From the NCBI RefSeq assembly GCF_014805685.1, contig NC_060892.1, positions 22,431,900 to 22,495,899 on the forward strand: DNA of 64,000 bases. Reading direction: 5' to 3'. This stretch comes from Silurus meridionalis (taxonomy: Eukaryota; Chordata; Actinopteri; Siluriformes; Siluridae). A model generated the notes under the pieces. It ran no database searches, was not told the origin of the DNA, and was given only the letters and a program-made list of their open reading frames with translations. This document shows positions 1-13,275 of this stretch, in pieces (within the stretch, counting starts at the first letter, position 1; every line of letters starts with the position of its first letter). Position numbers and translations under genes: made by a program.

Positions 1-524
1 GTTTATCTCATCCTAAAATTGTAAAAACATTATGATGAAGTGCATGCGATAGGAAGTGCAATTGATTACAACACATACACGGCTTGGCCAAACAGTTGGT
101 GTTATCGTTTTGATGAATTCTGACTTTCTACAACTGATTTATTCATTTTCAGTTTTACACACTTTTTAATCAAATTATGACTATGAATTTGAACATTCAT
201 ATTTTCAAATTAACTATCATATTTTTGCGAAAAAAGTGCTATTTTTGTCAAAACATAATTTATTATGTTTATCTCATCATGAAAATGTAAAAACATTATG
301 TTTTTATGCATGCGATATGTGCAAATATAACATGGATCGAAAACCGTTTTCCTTTCGTCCTGCGAGGCTGAGACTTGCGGAATCGCATTTCAAGCTATTA
401 GGAAGCGCATTCATTACAGCACATACACGGCTTGGCCAAACATTTGGTGTTATGTTTTTGATGAATTCTGACTTTCTACAACTGATTTATTCATTTTCAG
501 TTTTACACACTTTTTCATCAAATT
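1..524 (+). repeat. Satellite block A
   Basis: This block holds about one and a half monomers and is cut by the window edge. Its end, TTTTCATCAAATT at 512-524, is the left copy of the 13-bp target-site duplication of LINE copy 1. Short ORFs here are by-products of the repeat and are not called as genes. Confidence 0.85.
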
Positions 525-2554
525 CTTCTTCTTCTTCTTCTTCTTCTTTCGGCTGCTCCCATTAGGGGTCGCCACAGCGGATCATCCGTCTCCATACCAC
601 CCTGTCCTCTACATCTGCCTCTTTTACACCAACTACCTGCATGTCTTCCCTCACCACATCCATGAACCTCCTCCTTGGCCTTCCTCTTTTCCTCCTACCT
701 GGTGGCTCCATCCTCAGCATTCTCCTACCAATATAATTCATGTCCCTCCTCTGCACCTGTCCAAACCATCTCAATCTCGCCTCCCTCACCTTGTCACCAA
801 AACATCCTACATGCGCTGTCCCTCTAATAAACTAATTTCTAATCTTATCCATCCTCGTCACTCCCAACGAAAACCTCAACATCTTCAGCTCGGCTACCTC
901 CAGCTCCACCTCGTGTCTTTTACTCAATGCCACTGTCTCTAATCCATACAACTTCGCAGGTCTCACCACAGTCTTTTAAACTTTCCTTTCATTTTGCAGA
1001 TACCTACTATCACAAATCACTCCTGTCACGTTTCTCCACCCACTCCACCCTGCCTGCACTCTTTTCTTCACTTCTCTAACATACATTTATACATTCATAC
1101 ATTACATTTGTGGCATTTAGCAGACGCCCTTATCCAGAGCGACGTACAAAAGTGCTTTGAGTCTCTAGTAATGAATAAATCTACACTGGAACGCAAGATT
1201 ACAAACTTAATATAAATATAACTCGAATTCTACAAACTTGGAAAGTGCTAATGTAGGTATTTCAGGAAGAGGTAGGTTTTCAGTCGTCGTTTGAAGATAG
1301 TCAGGGACTCTGCTTGAACGGACATCTAGGGAAAGTTCATTCCACCACCTCGGTGCCAGAACAGAGAAGAGCCTTGAAGTGTACTTACCTCTCATTCTGA
1401 GAGAAGGAGGTACCAGTCGAGCAGTGCTGGAGGATCTCAGACAGCGTGGTGCAGTGCGAGATGTGATGAGGTCACTGAGGTAAGATGGTGCTGGTCCATT
1501 TTTGGCCTTGTAGGCAAGCATCAGTGTTTGGAATCTGATACGTGCAGCTACTGGAAGCCAGTGAAGGGAGCGCAGCAGTGGGGTGGTGTGGGAAAACTTG
1601 GGCTGATTGAACACAAGTCGTGCAGCTGCGTTTTGGATCATTTGTAGTGGACGAATAGCGTTCATGGGAAGACCTGCCAGCAGAAAGTTGCAGTAGTCAA
1701 GTCTTGAAATGACAAGAGACTGAACAAGCACCTGGGCAAGCCTGTATGGACAGAAATTGTCGAATCCTTCGGATGTTATAGAGAAGAAATCGACAAGAAC
1801 GAGCAACATTAGCGACATGTGGGAAAAAAGACAGTTCATTGTCCATAGCTACCCCAAGGTTACGAGCAGTGGCTGAAGGAGAGCAGAGAGTCATGAAGTG
1901 TTATTTGGAGATCTTGACCTGGAGATGAATCACTTGGGATGATCAGCAGTTCTGTTTTGCTGGGCTTGAGTTTTAGTTGGTGAGCACTCATCCATAAAGA
2001 TAATACACTCTCCATTACTTTGCACTGTTGACCCCAGGTACCTGAATTCCTCCACCTTCTCCAGCTATCTTCTCCCTGCAACCGCACCACTCCACTGCCC
2101 TCCTCCAATTCACACATGTATTCTGTCTTACTCCTACTAAGTTTCATTCCCCTTCTCTCCAGCGCATATCTCCACCTCTCCAGGCTCTTCTCAACCTGTT
2201 CCCTACTCTCACAACAATCATCCGCAAACATCATAGTCCAGGGAGACACCTGTCTGACCTCGTCCGTCAACCTGCCCATCACCACTGCAAACAGGAAAGT
2301 GCTCAGGGCCCATCCTTGATGCAGTCCAAGCTTCACCCTGAACCAGTCTGGCGTACCTACTGCACACTTCACTGCCGTCACACTGTCTTCATACATGTCC
2401 TGCACCACCATCACATACTTCTCTGACACACCTGACTTCCTCATACAATACCACAACTCCTCTCTTGGCACCCTGTCGTACGCTTTCTCTAAATCCACAA
2501 ATACACAATGCAATTCCTTCTGTCCTTCTCTATACTTCTCCATCAACATACACA
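525..2554 (-). mobile_element. RTE/Rex3-like LINE, 5'-truncated, copy 1, with nested L2
   Basis: Read on the minus strand. 2642-2025 encodes reverse-transcriptase fingers and palm, with a FADD-type active site (MMFADD) and the YDRVPREELW motif of fish RTE-type LINEs. An L2 LINE interrupts the RTE at about 2000-1082. The RTE then resumes and ends with the C-terminal MIRCGDP motif near 562 and a GAA-repeat tail (TTC repeats at 525-546 on the plus strand). The 13-bp TTTTCATCAAATT flanks it at 512-524 and 2555-2567, a perfect target-site duplication inside the satellite. The endonuclease domain is missing (5' truncation). The RTE clade is assigned from remembered motifs, not a search. Confidence 0.88.
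1082..2000 (-). mobile_element. Nested L2 LINE 3' part (copy 1)
   Basis: The minus strand encodes the C-terminal half of an L2/CR1-type reverse transcriptase: LKPSKTELL, SRLDYCN, NAAARLVFN and LHWLPVAARIRF in order, stopping at 1207. The typical fish L2 tail (GTCGCTCTGGATAAGGGCG, then CATTTGTGG-type repeats on the plus strand) follows at about 1085-1155. In copies 3 and 4 the flanks both read TAACA, a likely 5-bp target-site duplication. Copies 1 and 2 have TAATA on one side. This copy is frameshifted near 1740 by an extra base (GGGCAAGCC against GGGCAGCC in copies 3 and 4). Confidence 0.82.
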
Positions 2555-3630
2555 TTTTCATCAAATTATGACTATGAATTTGAACGTTCATATTTTCAAA
2601 TGAACTATCATATTTTTGTGAAAAAAGTGCTATTTTTTTCAAAACATAATTTATGTTTATCTCATCATGAGAATTGTAAAAACATTATGTTTTTATGCAT
2701 GCGATTTGTGCAAATATAACATGGATCGAAAAACCCTTTTCCTTTCGTCCTGCGAGGCTGAGACTTGCGGAATCGGATTTTCAGCTCTTAGGAAGCGCAT
2801 TTATTATAGCACATACACGGCTTGGCCAAACATTTGGTGTTATGTTTTTGATGAATTCTGACTATTTACAACTAATTTATTCATTTTCAGTTTTACACTT
2901 TTCATCAAATTATGACTATGAATATGAACATTCATATTTTCAAATTAACCATCACATTTTTGTGAAAAAAGTGCGATTTTTGTCAAAACGATTTATTATG
3001 TTTATCTAATCATAAATATGTGAAAAAATTATGATGAAGTGCATGCGATATGTGCAAATATAACATGGATCGAAAAACCCTTTTCCTTTCGTCCTGCGAG
3101 GCTGAGACTTGCGGAATCGGATTTTCAGCTCTTAGGAAGCGCATTTATTACAGCACATACACGGCTTGGCCAAACATGTGGTGTTATGTTTTTAATGACT
3201 TGTGTTTTGATGATTTTGATGAATTCTGACTTTCTACAACTGATTTATTCATTTTCAGTTTTACACACTTCATCAAAATATGACTATGAATTTAAGCATT
3301 CATATTTTCAAATTAACTATCATATTTTTGCGAAAAAGTGCTATTTTTGTCAAAACATGATTATGTTTGTCTCATCAAAAATATGTAAAAACATTGTGGT
3401 AAAGTGCATGCAATATTCATATTTTCAAATAAACCATCATATTTTTGTGAAAAAGTGCTATTTTTGTCAAAACATAATTTATGTTTATCTCATCATGAGA
3501 ATTGTAAAAACATTATGTTTTTATGCATGCGATTTGTGCAAATATAACATGGATCGACAAACCGTTTTCCTTTCGTCCTGCGAGGCTGAGACTTGCGGAA
3601 TCGCATTTCAAGCTATTAGGAAGCGCATTC
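2555..3630 (+). repeat. Satellite block B
   Basis: Three monomers with anchors near 2748, 3092 and 3574. A recurring inner motif is a near-palindrome around GAACATTCATATTTTCAAAT, followed by TTTTTGTGAAAAAAGTG and TTTTTGTCAAAACAT. The block ends abruptly inside a monomer, where it joins LINE copy 2 through the shared bases CATTC (3626-3630). Confidence 0.85.
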
Positions 3631-4839
3631 CACCACCTCGGTGCCAGAACAGAGAAGAGCCTTGAAGTGTACTTACCTCTCATTCTGAGAGAAGGAGGTA
3701 CCAGTCGAGCAGTGCTGGAGGATCTCAGACAGCGTGGTGCAGTGCGAGATGTGATGAGGTCACTGAGGTAAGATGGTGCTGGTCCATTTTGGCCTTGTAG
3801 GCAAGCATCAGTGTTTGAATCTGATACGTGCAGCTACTGGAAGCCAGTGAAGGAGCGCAGCAGTGGGGTGGTGTGGGAAAACTTGGGCTGATTGAACACA
3901 AGTCGTGCAGCTGCGTTTTGGATCATTTGTAGTGGACGAATAGCGTTCATGGGAAGACCTGCCAGCAGAAAGTTGCAGTAGTCAAGTCTTGAAATGACAA
4001 GAGACTGAACAAGCACCTGGGCAAGCCTGTATGGACAGAAATTGTCGAATCCTTCGGATGTTATAGAGAAGAAATCGACAAGAACGAGCAACATTAGCGA
4101 CATGTGGGAAAAAAGACAGTTCATTGTCCATAGCTACCCCAAGGTTACGAGCAGTGGCTGAAGGAGAGCAGAGAGTCATGAAGTGTTATTTGGAGATCTT
4201 GACCTGGAGATGAATCACTTGGGATGATCAGCAGTTCTGTTTTGCTGGGCTTGAGTTTTAGTTGGTGAGCACTCATCCATAAAGATAATACACTCTCCAT
4301 TACTTTGCACTGTTGACCCCAGGTACCTGAATTCCTCCACCTTCTCCAGCTATCTTCTCCCTGCAACCGCACCACTCCACTGCCCTCCTCCAATTCACAC
4401 ATGTATTCTGTCTTACTCCTACTAAGTTTCATTCCCCTTCTCTCCAGCGCATATCTCCACCTCTCCAGGCTCTTCTCAACCTGTTCCCTACTCTCACAAC
4501 AATCATCCGCAAACATCATAGTCCAGGGAGACACCTGTCTGACCTCGTCCGTCAACCTGCCCATCACCACTGCAAACAGGAAAGTGCTCAGGGCCCATCC
4601 TTGATGCAGTCCAAGCTTCACCCTGAACCAGTCTGGCGTACCTACTGCACACTTCACTGCCGTCACACTGTCTTCATACATGTCCTGCACCACCATCACA
4701 TACTTCTCTGACACACCTGACTTCCTCATACAATACCACAACTCCTCTCTTGGCACCCTGTCGTACGCTTTCTCTAAATCCACAAATACACAATGCAATT
4801 CCTTCTGTCCTTCTCTATACTTCTCCATCAACATACACA
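3626..4839 (-). mobile_element. RTE+L2 composite LINE, copy 2, 3'-deleted
   Basis: This copy keeps the RTE reverse-transcriptase piece (about 4927-4310) and the first part of the nested L2. It has lost the L2 C-terminus, the L2 tail and the whole RTE 3' end. At 3626-3630 the L2 sequence joins directly to satellite, so the loss is a deletion or exchange between a LINE and a satellite monomer. It shares the TAATA variant and the extra A with copy 1, so these two copies are sisters. Confidence 0.85.
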
Positions 4840-7570
4840 ATTTCATCAAATTATGACTATGAATTTGAACGTTCATATTTTCAAATGAACTATCATATTT
4901 TTGTGAAAAAAGTGCTATTTTTTTCAAAACATAGTTTATGTTTATCTCATCATGAGAATTGTAAAAACATTATGTTTTTATGCATGCGATTTGTGCAAAT
5001 ATAACATGGATCGAAAAACCCTTTTCCTTACGTCCTGCGAGGCTGAGACTTGCGGAATCGGATTTTCAGCTCTTAGGAAGCGCATTTATTACAGCACATA
5101 CACGGCTTGGCCAAACATGTGGTGTTATGTTTTTGATGAATTCTGACTATTTACAACTAATTTATTCATTTTCAGTTTTACACACTTCATCAAAATATGA
5201 CTATGAATATGAACATTCATGTTTTCAAATTAACCATCATATTTTTGTGAAGAAAGTGTAATTTTTGTCAAAACGATTTATTATGTTTATCTAATCATAA
5301 ATATGTGAAAAAATTATGATGAAGTGCATGCGATATGTGCAAATATAACATGGATCGAAAAACCATTTTCCTTTCGTCCTGCGAGGCTGAGACTTGCGGA
5401 ATCGGATTTTCAGCTCTTAGGAAGCGCATTTATTACAGCACATACACGGCTTGGCCAAACATGTGGTGTTATGTTTTTAATGACTTGTGTTTTGATGATT
5501 TTGATGAATTCTGACTATTTACAACTAATTTATTCATTTTCAGTTTTACACTTCATCAAAATATGACTATGAATTTAAGCATTCATATTTTCAAATTAAC
5601 TATCATATTTTTGCGAAAAAGTGCTATTTTTGTCAAAACATGATTATGTTTGTCTCATCAAAATATGACTATGAATTTGAACATTCATATTTTCAAATTA
5701 ACTATCATATTTTTGCGAAAAAGTGCTATTTTTGTCAAAACATGATTATGTTTGTCTCATCAAAATATGTAAAAACATTATGATGAAGTGCATGCGATAT
5801 GTGCAAATATAACATGGATCGAAAAACCGTTTTCCTTTCGTCCTGCGAGGCTGAGACTTGCGGAATCGCATTTCAAGCTATTAAGAAGCTCATTCATTAC
5901 AGCACATGCACAGCTAGGCCAAACATTTGGTGTTATGTTTTTGATGAATTCTGACTTTCTACAACTGATTTATTCATTTTTACAGTTTTTCACACTTTTT
6001 CATCAGAATATGACTATGAATTTAAGCATTCATATTTTCAAATAAACCATCATATTTTTGTTAAAAAAAAGTGCTATTTTTGTCAAAACATAATTTAATA
6101 TGTTTATCTCATCCTAAAATTGTAAAACATTATGATGAAGTGCATGCGATAGGAAGTGCAATTGATTACAACACATACACGGCTTGGCCAAACAGTTGGT
6201 GTTATGTTTTTGATGAATTCTGACTTTCTACAACTGATTTATTCATTTTCAGTTTTACACACTTCATCAAAATATGACTATGAATATGAACATTCATGTT
6301 TTCAAATTAACCATCATATTTTTGTGAAGAAAGTGTAATTTTTGTCAAAACGATTTATTATGTTTATCTAATCATAAATATGTGAAAAAATTATGATGAA
6401 GTGCATGCGATATGTGCAAATATAACATGGATCGAAAAACCCTTTTCCTTTCGTCCTGCGAGGCTGAGACTTGCGGAATCGGATTTTCAGCTCTTAGGAA
6501 GCGCATTTATTACAGCACATACACGGCTTGGCCAAACATGTGGTGTTATGTTTTTTAATGACTTGTGTTTTTGATGATTTTGATGAATTCATAAACATGT
6601 AAAAACATTGTGGTAAAGTGCATGCAATATTCATATTTTCAAATTAACTATCATATTTTTGCGAAAAAAGTGCGATTTTGTCAAAACATGATTATGTTTG
6701 TCTCATCAAAATATGTAAAAACATTATGATAAAGTCCATGCGATATGTGCAAATATAACATGGATCGACAAACCGTTTTCCTTTCGTCCTGCGAGGCTGA
6801 GAATTGCGGAATCGGATTTTCAGCTCTTAGGAAGCGCATTTATTACAGCACATGCACAGCTTGGCCAAACATTTGGTGTTATGTTTTTGATGAATTCTGA
6901 CTTTCTACAACTGATTTATTCATTTTTACAGTTTTTCACACTTTTTCATCAGAATATGACTATGAATTTAAGCATTCATATTTTTAAATAAACCATCATA
7001 TTTTTGTTAAAAAAAGTGCTATTTTTGTCAAAACATAATTTAATATGTTTATCTCATCCTAAAATTGTAAAACATTATGATGAAGTGCATGCGATAGGAA
7101 GTGCAATTGATTACAACACATACACGGCTTGGCCAAACAGTTGGTGTTATGTTTTTGATGAATTCTGACTTTCTACAACTGATTTATTCATTTTCAGTTT
7201 TACACACTTTTTAATCAAATTATGACTATGAATTTGAACATTCATATTTTCAAATTAACTATCATATTTTTGCGAAAAAAGTGCTATTTTTGTCAAAACA
7301 TAATTTATTATGTTTATCTCATCATGAAAATGTAAAAACATTATGTTTTTATGCATGCGATATGTGCAAATATAACATGGATCGAAAAACCGTTTTCCTT
7401 TCGTCCTGCGAGGCTGAGACTTGCGGAATCGCATTTCAAGCTATTAGGAAGCGCATTCATTACAGCACATAAACGGCTTGGCCAAACATTTGGTCTTATG
7501 TTTTTGATGAATTCTGACTTTCTACAACTGATTTATTCATTTTCAGTTTTACACACTTTTTCATCAAATT
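4840..7570 (+). repeat. Satellite block C (longest)
   Basis: The longest uninterrupted satellite stretch, with anchors near 5033, 5370, 5840, 6455, 6787 and 7408. It mixes full monomers with shorter ones that carry GATAGGAAGTGCAATTGATT in place of the GATCGAAAAACC block. The duplicated internal stretch at 5565-5765 repeats TCATATTTTCAAATTAACTA through TTTGTCTCATCAAA twice in succession. It is longer than its neighbours (1.6 kb), consistent with the deletion of the LINE part between copies 2 and 3 in an ancestral unit. Confidence 0.85.
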
Positions 7571-9600
7571 CGCTTCTTCTTCTTCTTCTTTCGGCTGCTC
7601 CCATTAGGGGTCGCCACAGCGGATCATCCGTCTCCATACCACCCTGTCCTCTACATCTGCCTCTTTTACACCAACTACCTGCATGTCTTTCCTCACCACA
7701 TCCATGAACCTCCTCCTTGGCCTGCCTCTTTTCCTCCTACCTGGTGGCTCCATCCTCAGCATTCTCCTACCAATATAATTCCTGTCCCTCCTCTGCACCT
7801 GTCCAAACCATCTCAATCTCGCCTCCCTCACCTTGTCACCAAAACATCCTACATGCGCTGTCCCTCTAATAAACTAATTTCTAATCTTATCCATCCTCGT
7901 CACTCCCAACGAAAACCTCAACATCTTCAGCTCGGCTACCTCCAGCTCCACCTCGTGTCTTTTACTCAATGCCACTGTCTCTAATCCATACAACTTCGCA
8001 GGTCTCACCACAGTCTTTTAAACTTTCCCTTTCATTTTTGCAGATACCCCACTATCACAAATCACTCCTGTCACGTTTCTCCACCCACTCCACCCTGCCT
8101 GCACTCTTTTCTTCACTTCTCTAACATACATTTATACATTCATACATTACATTTGTGGCATTTAGCAGACGCCCTTATCCAGAGCGACGTACAAAAGTGC
8201 TTTGAGTCTCTAGTAATGAATAAATCTACACTGGAACGCAAGATTACAAACTTAATATAAATATAACTCGAATTCTACAAACTTGGAAAGTGCTAATGTA
8301 GGTATTTCAGGAAGAGGTAGGTTTTCAGTCGTCGTTTGAAGATAGTCAGGGACTCTGCTTGAACGGACATCTAGGGAAAGTTCATTCCACCACCTCGGTG
8401 CCAGAACAGAGAAGAGCCTTGAAGTGTACTTACCTCTCATTCTGAGAGAAGGAGGTACCAGTCGAGCAGTGCTGGAGGATCTCAGACAGCGTGGTGCAGT
8501 GCGAGATGTGATGAGGTCACTGAGGTAAGATGGTGCTGGTCCATTTTTGGCCTTGTAGGCAAACATCAGTGTTTTGAATCTGATACGTGCAGCTACTGGA
8601 AGCCAGTGAAGGGAGCGCAGCAGTGGGGTGGTGTGGGAAAACTTGGGCTGATTGAACACAAGTCGTGCAGCTGCGTTTTGGATCATTTGTAGTGGACGAA
8701 TAGCGTTCATGGGAAGACCTGCCAGCAGAAAGTTGCAGTAGTCAAGTCTTGAAATGACAAGAGACTGAACAAGCACCTGGGCAGCCTGTATGGACAGAAA
8801 TTGTCGAATCCTTCGGATGTTATAGAGAAGAAATCGACAAGAACGAGCAACATTAGCGACATGTGGGAAAAAAGACAGTTCATTGTCCATAGCTACCCCA
8901 AGGTTACGAGCAGTGGCTGAAGGAGAGCAGAGAGTCATGAAGTGTTATTTGGAGATCTTGACCTGGAGATGAATCACTTGGGATGATCAGCAGTTCTGTT
9001 TTGCTGGGCTTGAGTTTTAGTTGGTGAGCACTCATCCATAAAGATAACACACTCTCCATTACTTTGCACTGTTGACCCCAGGTACCTGAATTCCTCCACC
9101 TTCTCCAGCTATCTTCTCCCTGCAACCGCACCACTCCACTGCCCTCCTCCAATTCACACACATGTATTCTGTCTTACTCCTACTAAGTTTCATTCCCCTT
9201 CTCTCCAGCGCATATCTCCACCTCTCCAGGCTCTTCTCAACCTGTTCCCTACTCTCACAACAATCATCCGCAAACATCATAGTCCAGGGAGACACCTGTC
9301 TGACCTCGTCCGTCAACCTGCCCATCACCACTGCAAACAGGAAAGTGCTCAGGGCCCATCCTTGATGCAGTCCAAGCTTCACCCTGAACCAGTCTGGCGT
9401 ACCTACTGCACACTTCACTGCCGTCACACTGTCTTCATACATGTCCTGCACCACCATCACATACTTCTCTGACACACCTGACTTCCTCATACAATACCAC
9501 AACTCCTCTCTTGGCACCCTGTCGTACGCTTTCTCTAAATCCACAAATACACAATGCAATTCCTTCTGTCCTTCTCTATACTTCTCCATCAACATACACA
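7571..9600 (-). mobile_element. RTE+L2 composite LINE, copy 3
   Basis: Full-length relative to the amplified unit. The RTE 3' end (75-codon open frame at 7831-7604, ending MIRCGDP) is followed on the minus strand by a GAAG-rich tail. The nested L2 lies at about 8119-9040 with an uninterrupted 228-codon L2 frame (8938-8252), and the RTE reverse-transcriptase frame is at 9688-9059. Satellite TCATCAAATT stands on both sides (7561-7570 and 9604-9613), matching the target-site duplication of copy 1. The L2 edge reads TAACA here. Confidence 0.87.
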
Positions 9601-11247
9601 TTTTCATCAAATTATGACTATGAATTTGAACGTTCATATTTTCAAATGAACTATCATATTTTTGTGAAAAAAGTGCTATTTTTTTCAAAACATAATTTAT
9701 GTTTATCTCATCATGAGAATTGTAAAAACATTATGTTTTTATGCATGCGATTTGTGCAAATATAACATGGATCGAAAACCCTTTTCCTTTCGTCCTGCGA
9801 GGCTGAGACTTGCGGAATCGGATTTTCAGCTCTTAGGAAGCGCATTTATTATAGCACATACACGGCTTGGCCAAACATTTGGTGTTATGTTTTTGATGAA
9901 TTCTGACTATTTACAACTAATTTATTCATTTTCAGTTTTACACACTTCATCAAAATATGACTATGAATATGAACATTCATGTTTTCAAATTAACCATCAT
10001 ATTTTTGTGAAGAAAGTGTGATTTTTGTCAAAACGATTTATTATGTTTATCTAATCATAAATATGTGAAAAATTATGATGAAGTGCATGCGATATGTGCA
10101 AATATAACATGGATCGAAAACCCTTTTCCTTTCGTCCTGCGAGGCTGAGACTTGCGGAATCGGATTTTCAGCTCTTAGGAAGCGCATTTATTACAGCACA
10201 TACACGGCTTGGCCAAACATGTGGTGTTATGTTTTGGATGACTTGTGTTTTTGATGATTTTGATGAATTCATGAACATTCAAAAACATTGTGGTAAAGTG
10301 CATGCAATATTCATATTTTCAAATTAACTATCATATTTTTGCGAAAAAAGTGCGATTTTTGTCAAACATGATTGTTTGTCTCATCAAAAATATGTAAAAA
10401 CATTATGATAAAGTCCATGCGATATGTGCAAATATAACATGGATCGACAAACCGTTTTCCTTTCTTCCTGCGAGGCTGAGACTTGCGGAATCGGATTTTC
10501 AGCTCTTAGGAAGCTCATTCATTACAGCACATGCACAGCTTGGCCAAACATTTGGTATGTTTTTGATGAATTCTGACTTTCTACAACTGATTTATTCATT
10601 TTTACAGTTTTTCACACTTTTTCATCAGAATATGACTATGAATTTAAGCATTCATATTTTCAAATAAACCATCATATTTTTGTTAAAAAAGGTGCTATTT
10701 TTGTCAAAACATAATTTAATATGTTTATCTCATCCTAAAATTGTAAAAACATTATGATGAAGTGCATGCGATAGGAAGTGCAATTGATTACAACACATAC
10801 ACGGCTTGGCCAAACAGTTGGTGTTATGTTTTTGATTAATTCTGACTTTCTACAACTGATTTATTCATTTTCAGTTTTACACACTTTTTAATCAAATTAT
10901 GACTATGAATTTGAACATTCATATTTTCAAATTAACTATCATATTTTTGCGAAAAAAGTGCTATTTTTGTCAAAACATAATTTATTATGTTTATCTCATC
11001 ATGAAAATGTAAAAACATTATGTTTTTATGCATGCGATATGTACAAATATAACATGGATCGAAAAACCGTTTTTCTTTCGTCCTGCGAGGCTGAGACTTG
11101 CGGAATCGCATTTCAAGCTATTAGGAAGCGCATTCATTACAGCACATACACGGCTTGGCCAAACATTTGGTCTTATGTTTTTGATGAATTCTGACTTTCT
11201 ATAACTGATTTATTCATTTTCAGTTTTACACACTTTTTCATCAAATT
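9601..11247 (+). repeat. Satellite block D
   Basis: Anchors near 9796, 10136, 10466 and 11078. Block D and block E (13276-14912) match nearly base for base in order and in private variants, such as TTTTGGATGACTTGTG and TTTGATTAATTCTG. They are therefore successive copies of one 3.67-kb unit. Confidence 0.87.
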
Positions 11248-13275
11248 CGCTTCTTCTTCTTCTTCTTTCGGCTGCTCCCATTAGGGGTCGCCACAGCGGA
11301 TCATCCGTCTCCATACCACCCTGTCCTCTACATCTGCCTCTTTTACACCAACTACCTGCATGTCTTTCCTCACCACATCCATGAACCTCCTCCTTGGCCT
11401 TCCTCTTTTCCTCCTACCTGGTGGCTCCATCCTCAGCATTCTCCTTCCAATATAATTCCTGTCCCTCCTCTGCACCTGTCCAAACCATCTCAATCTCGCC
11501 TCCCTCACCTTGTCACCAAAACATCCTACATGCGCTGTCCCTCTAATAAACTAATTTCTAATCTTATCCATCCTCGTCACTCCCAACGAAAACCTCAACA
11601 TCTTCAGCTCGGCTACCTCCAGCTCACCTCGTGTCTTTTACTCAATGCCACTGTCTCTAATCCATACAACTTCGCAGGTCTCACCACAGTCTTTTAAACT
11701 TTCCCTTTCATTTTTGCAGATACCTACTATCACAAATCACTCCTGTCACGTTTCTCCACCCACTCCACCCTGCCTGCACTCTTTTCTTCACTTCTCTAAC
11801 ATACATTTATACATTCATACATTACATTTGTGGCATTTAGCAGACGCCCTTATCCAGAGCGACGTACAAAAGTGCTTTGAGTCTCTAGTAATGAATAAAT
11901 CTACACTGGAACGCAAGATTACAAACTTAATATAAATATAACTCGAATTCTACAAACTTGGAAAGTGCTAATGTAGGTATTTCAGGAAGAGGTAGGTTTT
12001 CAGTCGTCGTTTGAAGATAGTCAGGGACTCTGCTTGAACGGACATCTAGGGAAAGTTCATTCCACCACCTCGGTGCCAGAACAGAGAAGAGCCTTGAAGT
12101 GTACTTACCTCTCATTCTGAGAGAAGGAGGTACCAGTCGAGCAGTGCTGGAGGATCTCAGACAGCGTGGTGCAGTGCGAGATGTGATGAGGTCACTGAGG
12201 TAAGATGGTGCTGGTCCATTTTTGGCCTTGTAGGCAAGCATCAGTGTTTGGAATCTGATACGTGCAGCTACTGGAAGCCAGTGAAGGGAGCGCAGCAGTG
12301 GGGTGGTGTGGGAAAACTTGGGCTGATTGAACACAAGTCGTGCAGCTGCGTTTTGGATCATTTGTAGTGGACGAATAGCGTTCATGGGAAGACCTGCCAG
12401 CAGAGAGTTGCAGTAGTCAAGTCTTGAAATGACAAGAGACTGAACAAGCACCTGGGCAGCCTGTATGGACAGAAATTGTCGAATCCTTCGGATGTTATAG
12501 AGAAGAAATCGACAAGAACGAGCAACATTAGCGACATGTGGGAAAAAAGACAGTTCATTGTCCATAGCTACCCCAAGGTTACGAGCAGTGGCTGAAGGGG
12601 AGAGCAGAGAGTCATGAAGTGTTATTTGGAGATCTTGACCTGGAGATGAATCACTTGGGATGATCAGCAGTTCTGTTTTGCTGGGCTTGAGTTTTAGTTG
12701 GTGAGCACTCATCCATAAAGATAACACACTCTCCATTACTTTGCACTGTTGACCCCAGGTACCTGAATTCCTCCACCTTCTCCAGCTATCTTCTCCCTGC
12801 AACCGCACCACTCCACTGCCCTCCTCCAATTCACACATGTATTCTGTCTTACTCCTACTAAGTTTCATTCCCCTTCTCTCCAGCGCATATCTCCACCTCT
12901 CCAGGCTCTTCTCAACCTGTTCCCTACTCTCACAACAATCATCCGCAAACATCATAGTCCAGGGAGACACCTGTCTGACCTCGTCCGTCAACCTGCCCAT
13001 CACCACTGCAAACAGGAAAGTGCTCAGGGCCCATCCTTGATGCAGTCCAAGCTTCACCCTGAACCAGTCTGGCGTACCTACTGCACACTTCACTGCCGTC
13101 ACACTGTCTTCATACATGTCCTGCACCACCATCACATACTTCTCTGACACACCTGACTTCCTCATACAATACCACAACTCCTCTCTTGGCACCCTGTCGT
13201 ACGCTTTCTCTAAATCCACAAATACACAATGCAATTCCTTCTGTCCTTCTCTATACTTCTCCATCAACATACACA
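11248..13275 (-). mobile_element. RTE+L2 composite LINE, copy 4
   Basis: Same structure as copy 3: RTE 3' end at 11508-11281, L2 tail at about 11822-11890, nested L2 to about 12725, then RTE reverse transcriptase. It is flanked by TCAAATT (11241-11247) and TTTTCATCAAATT (13276-13288). It differs from the other copies by GAAGGGGAGAGC near 12597, where they have GAAGGAGAGC. That 2-bp difference keeps one long frame open across the RTE-L2 boundary. Confidence 0.88.

Noticed and set aside
236..565. Repeated ~60-110-codon frames in the satellite (reading MHAICANITWIEKPFSF and similar)
   Set aside because: They recur because the monomer recurs, in different frames and with different ends in each copy. 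No start context, homologous domain or conservation beyond the DNA repeat is visible.
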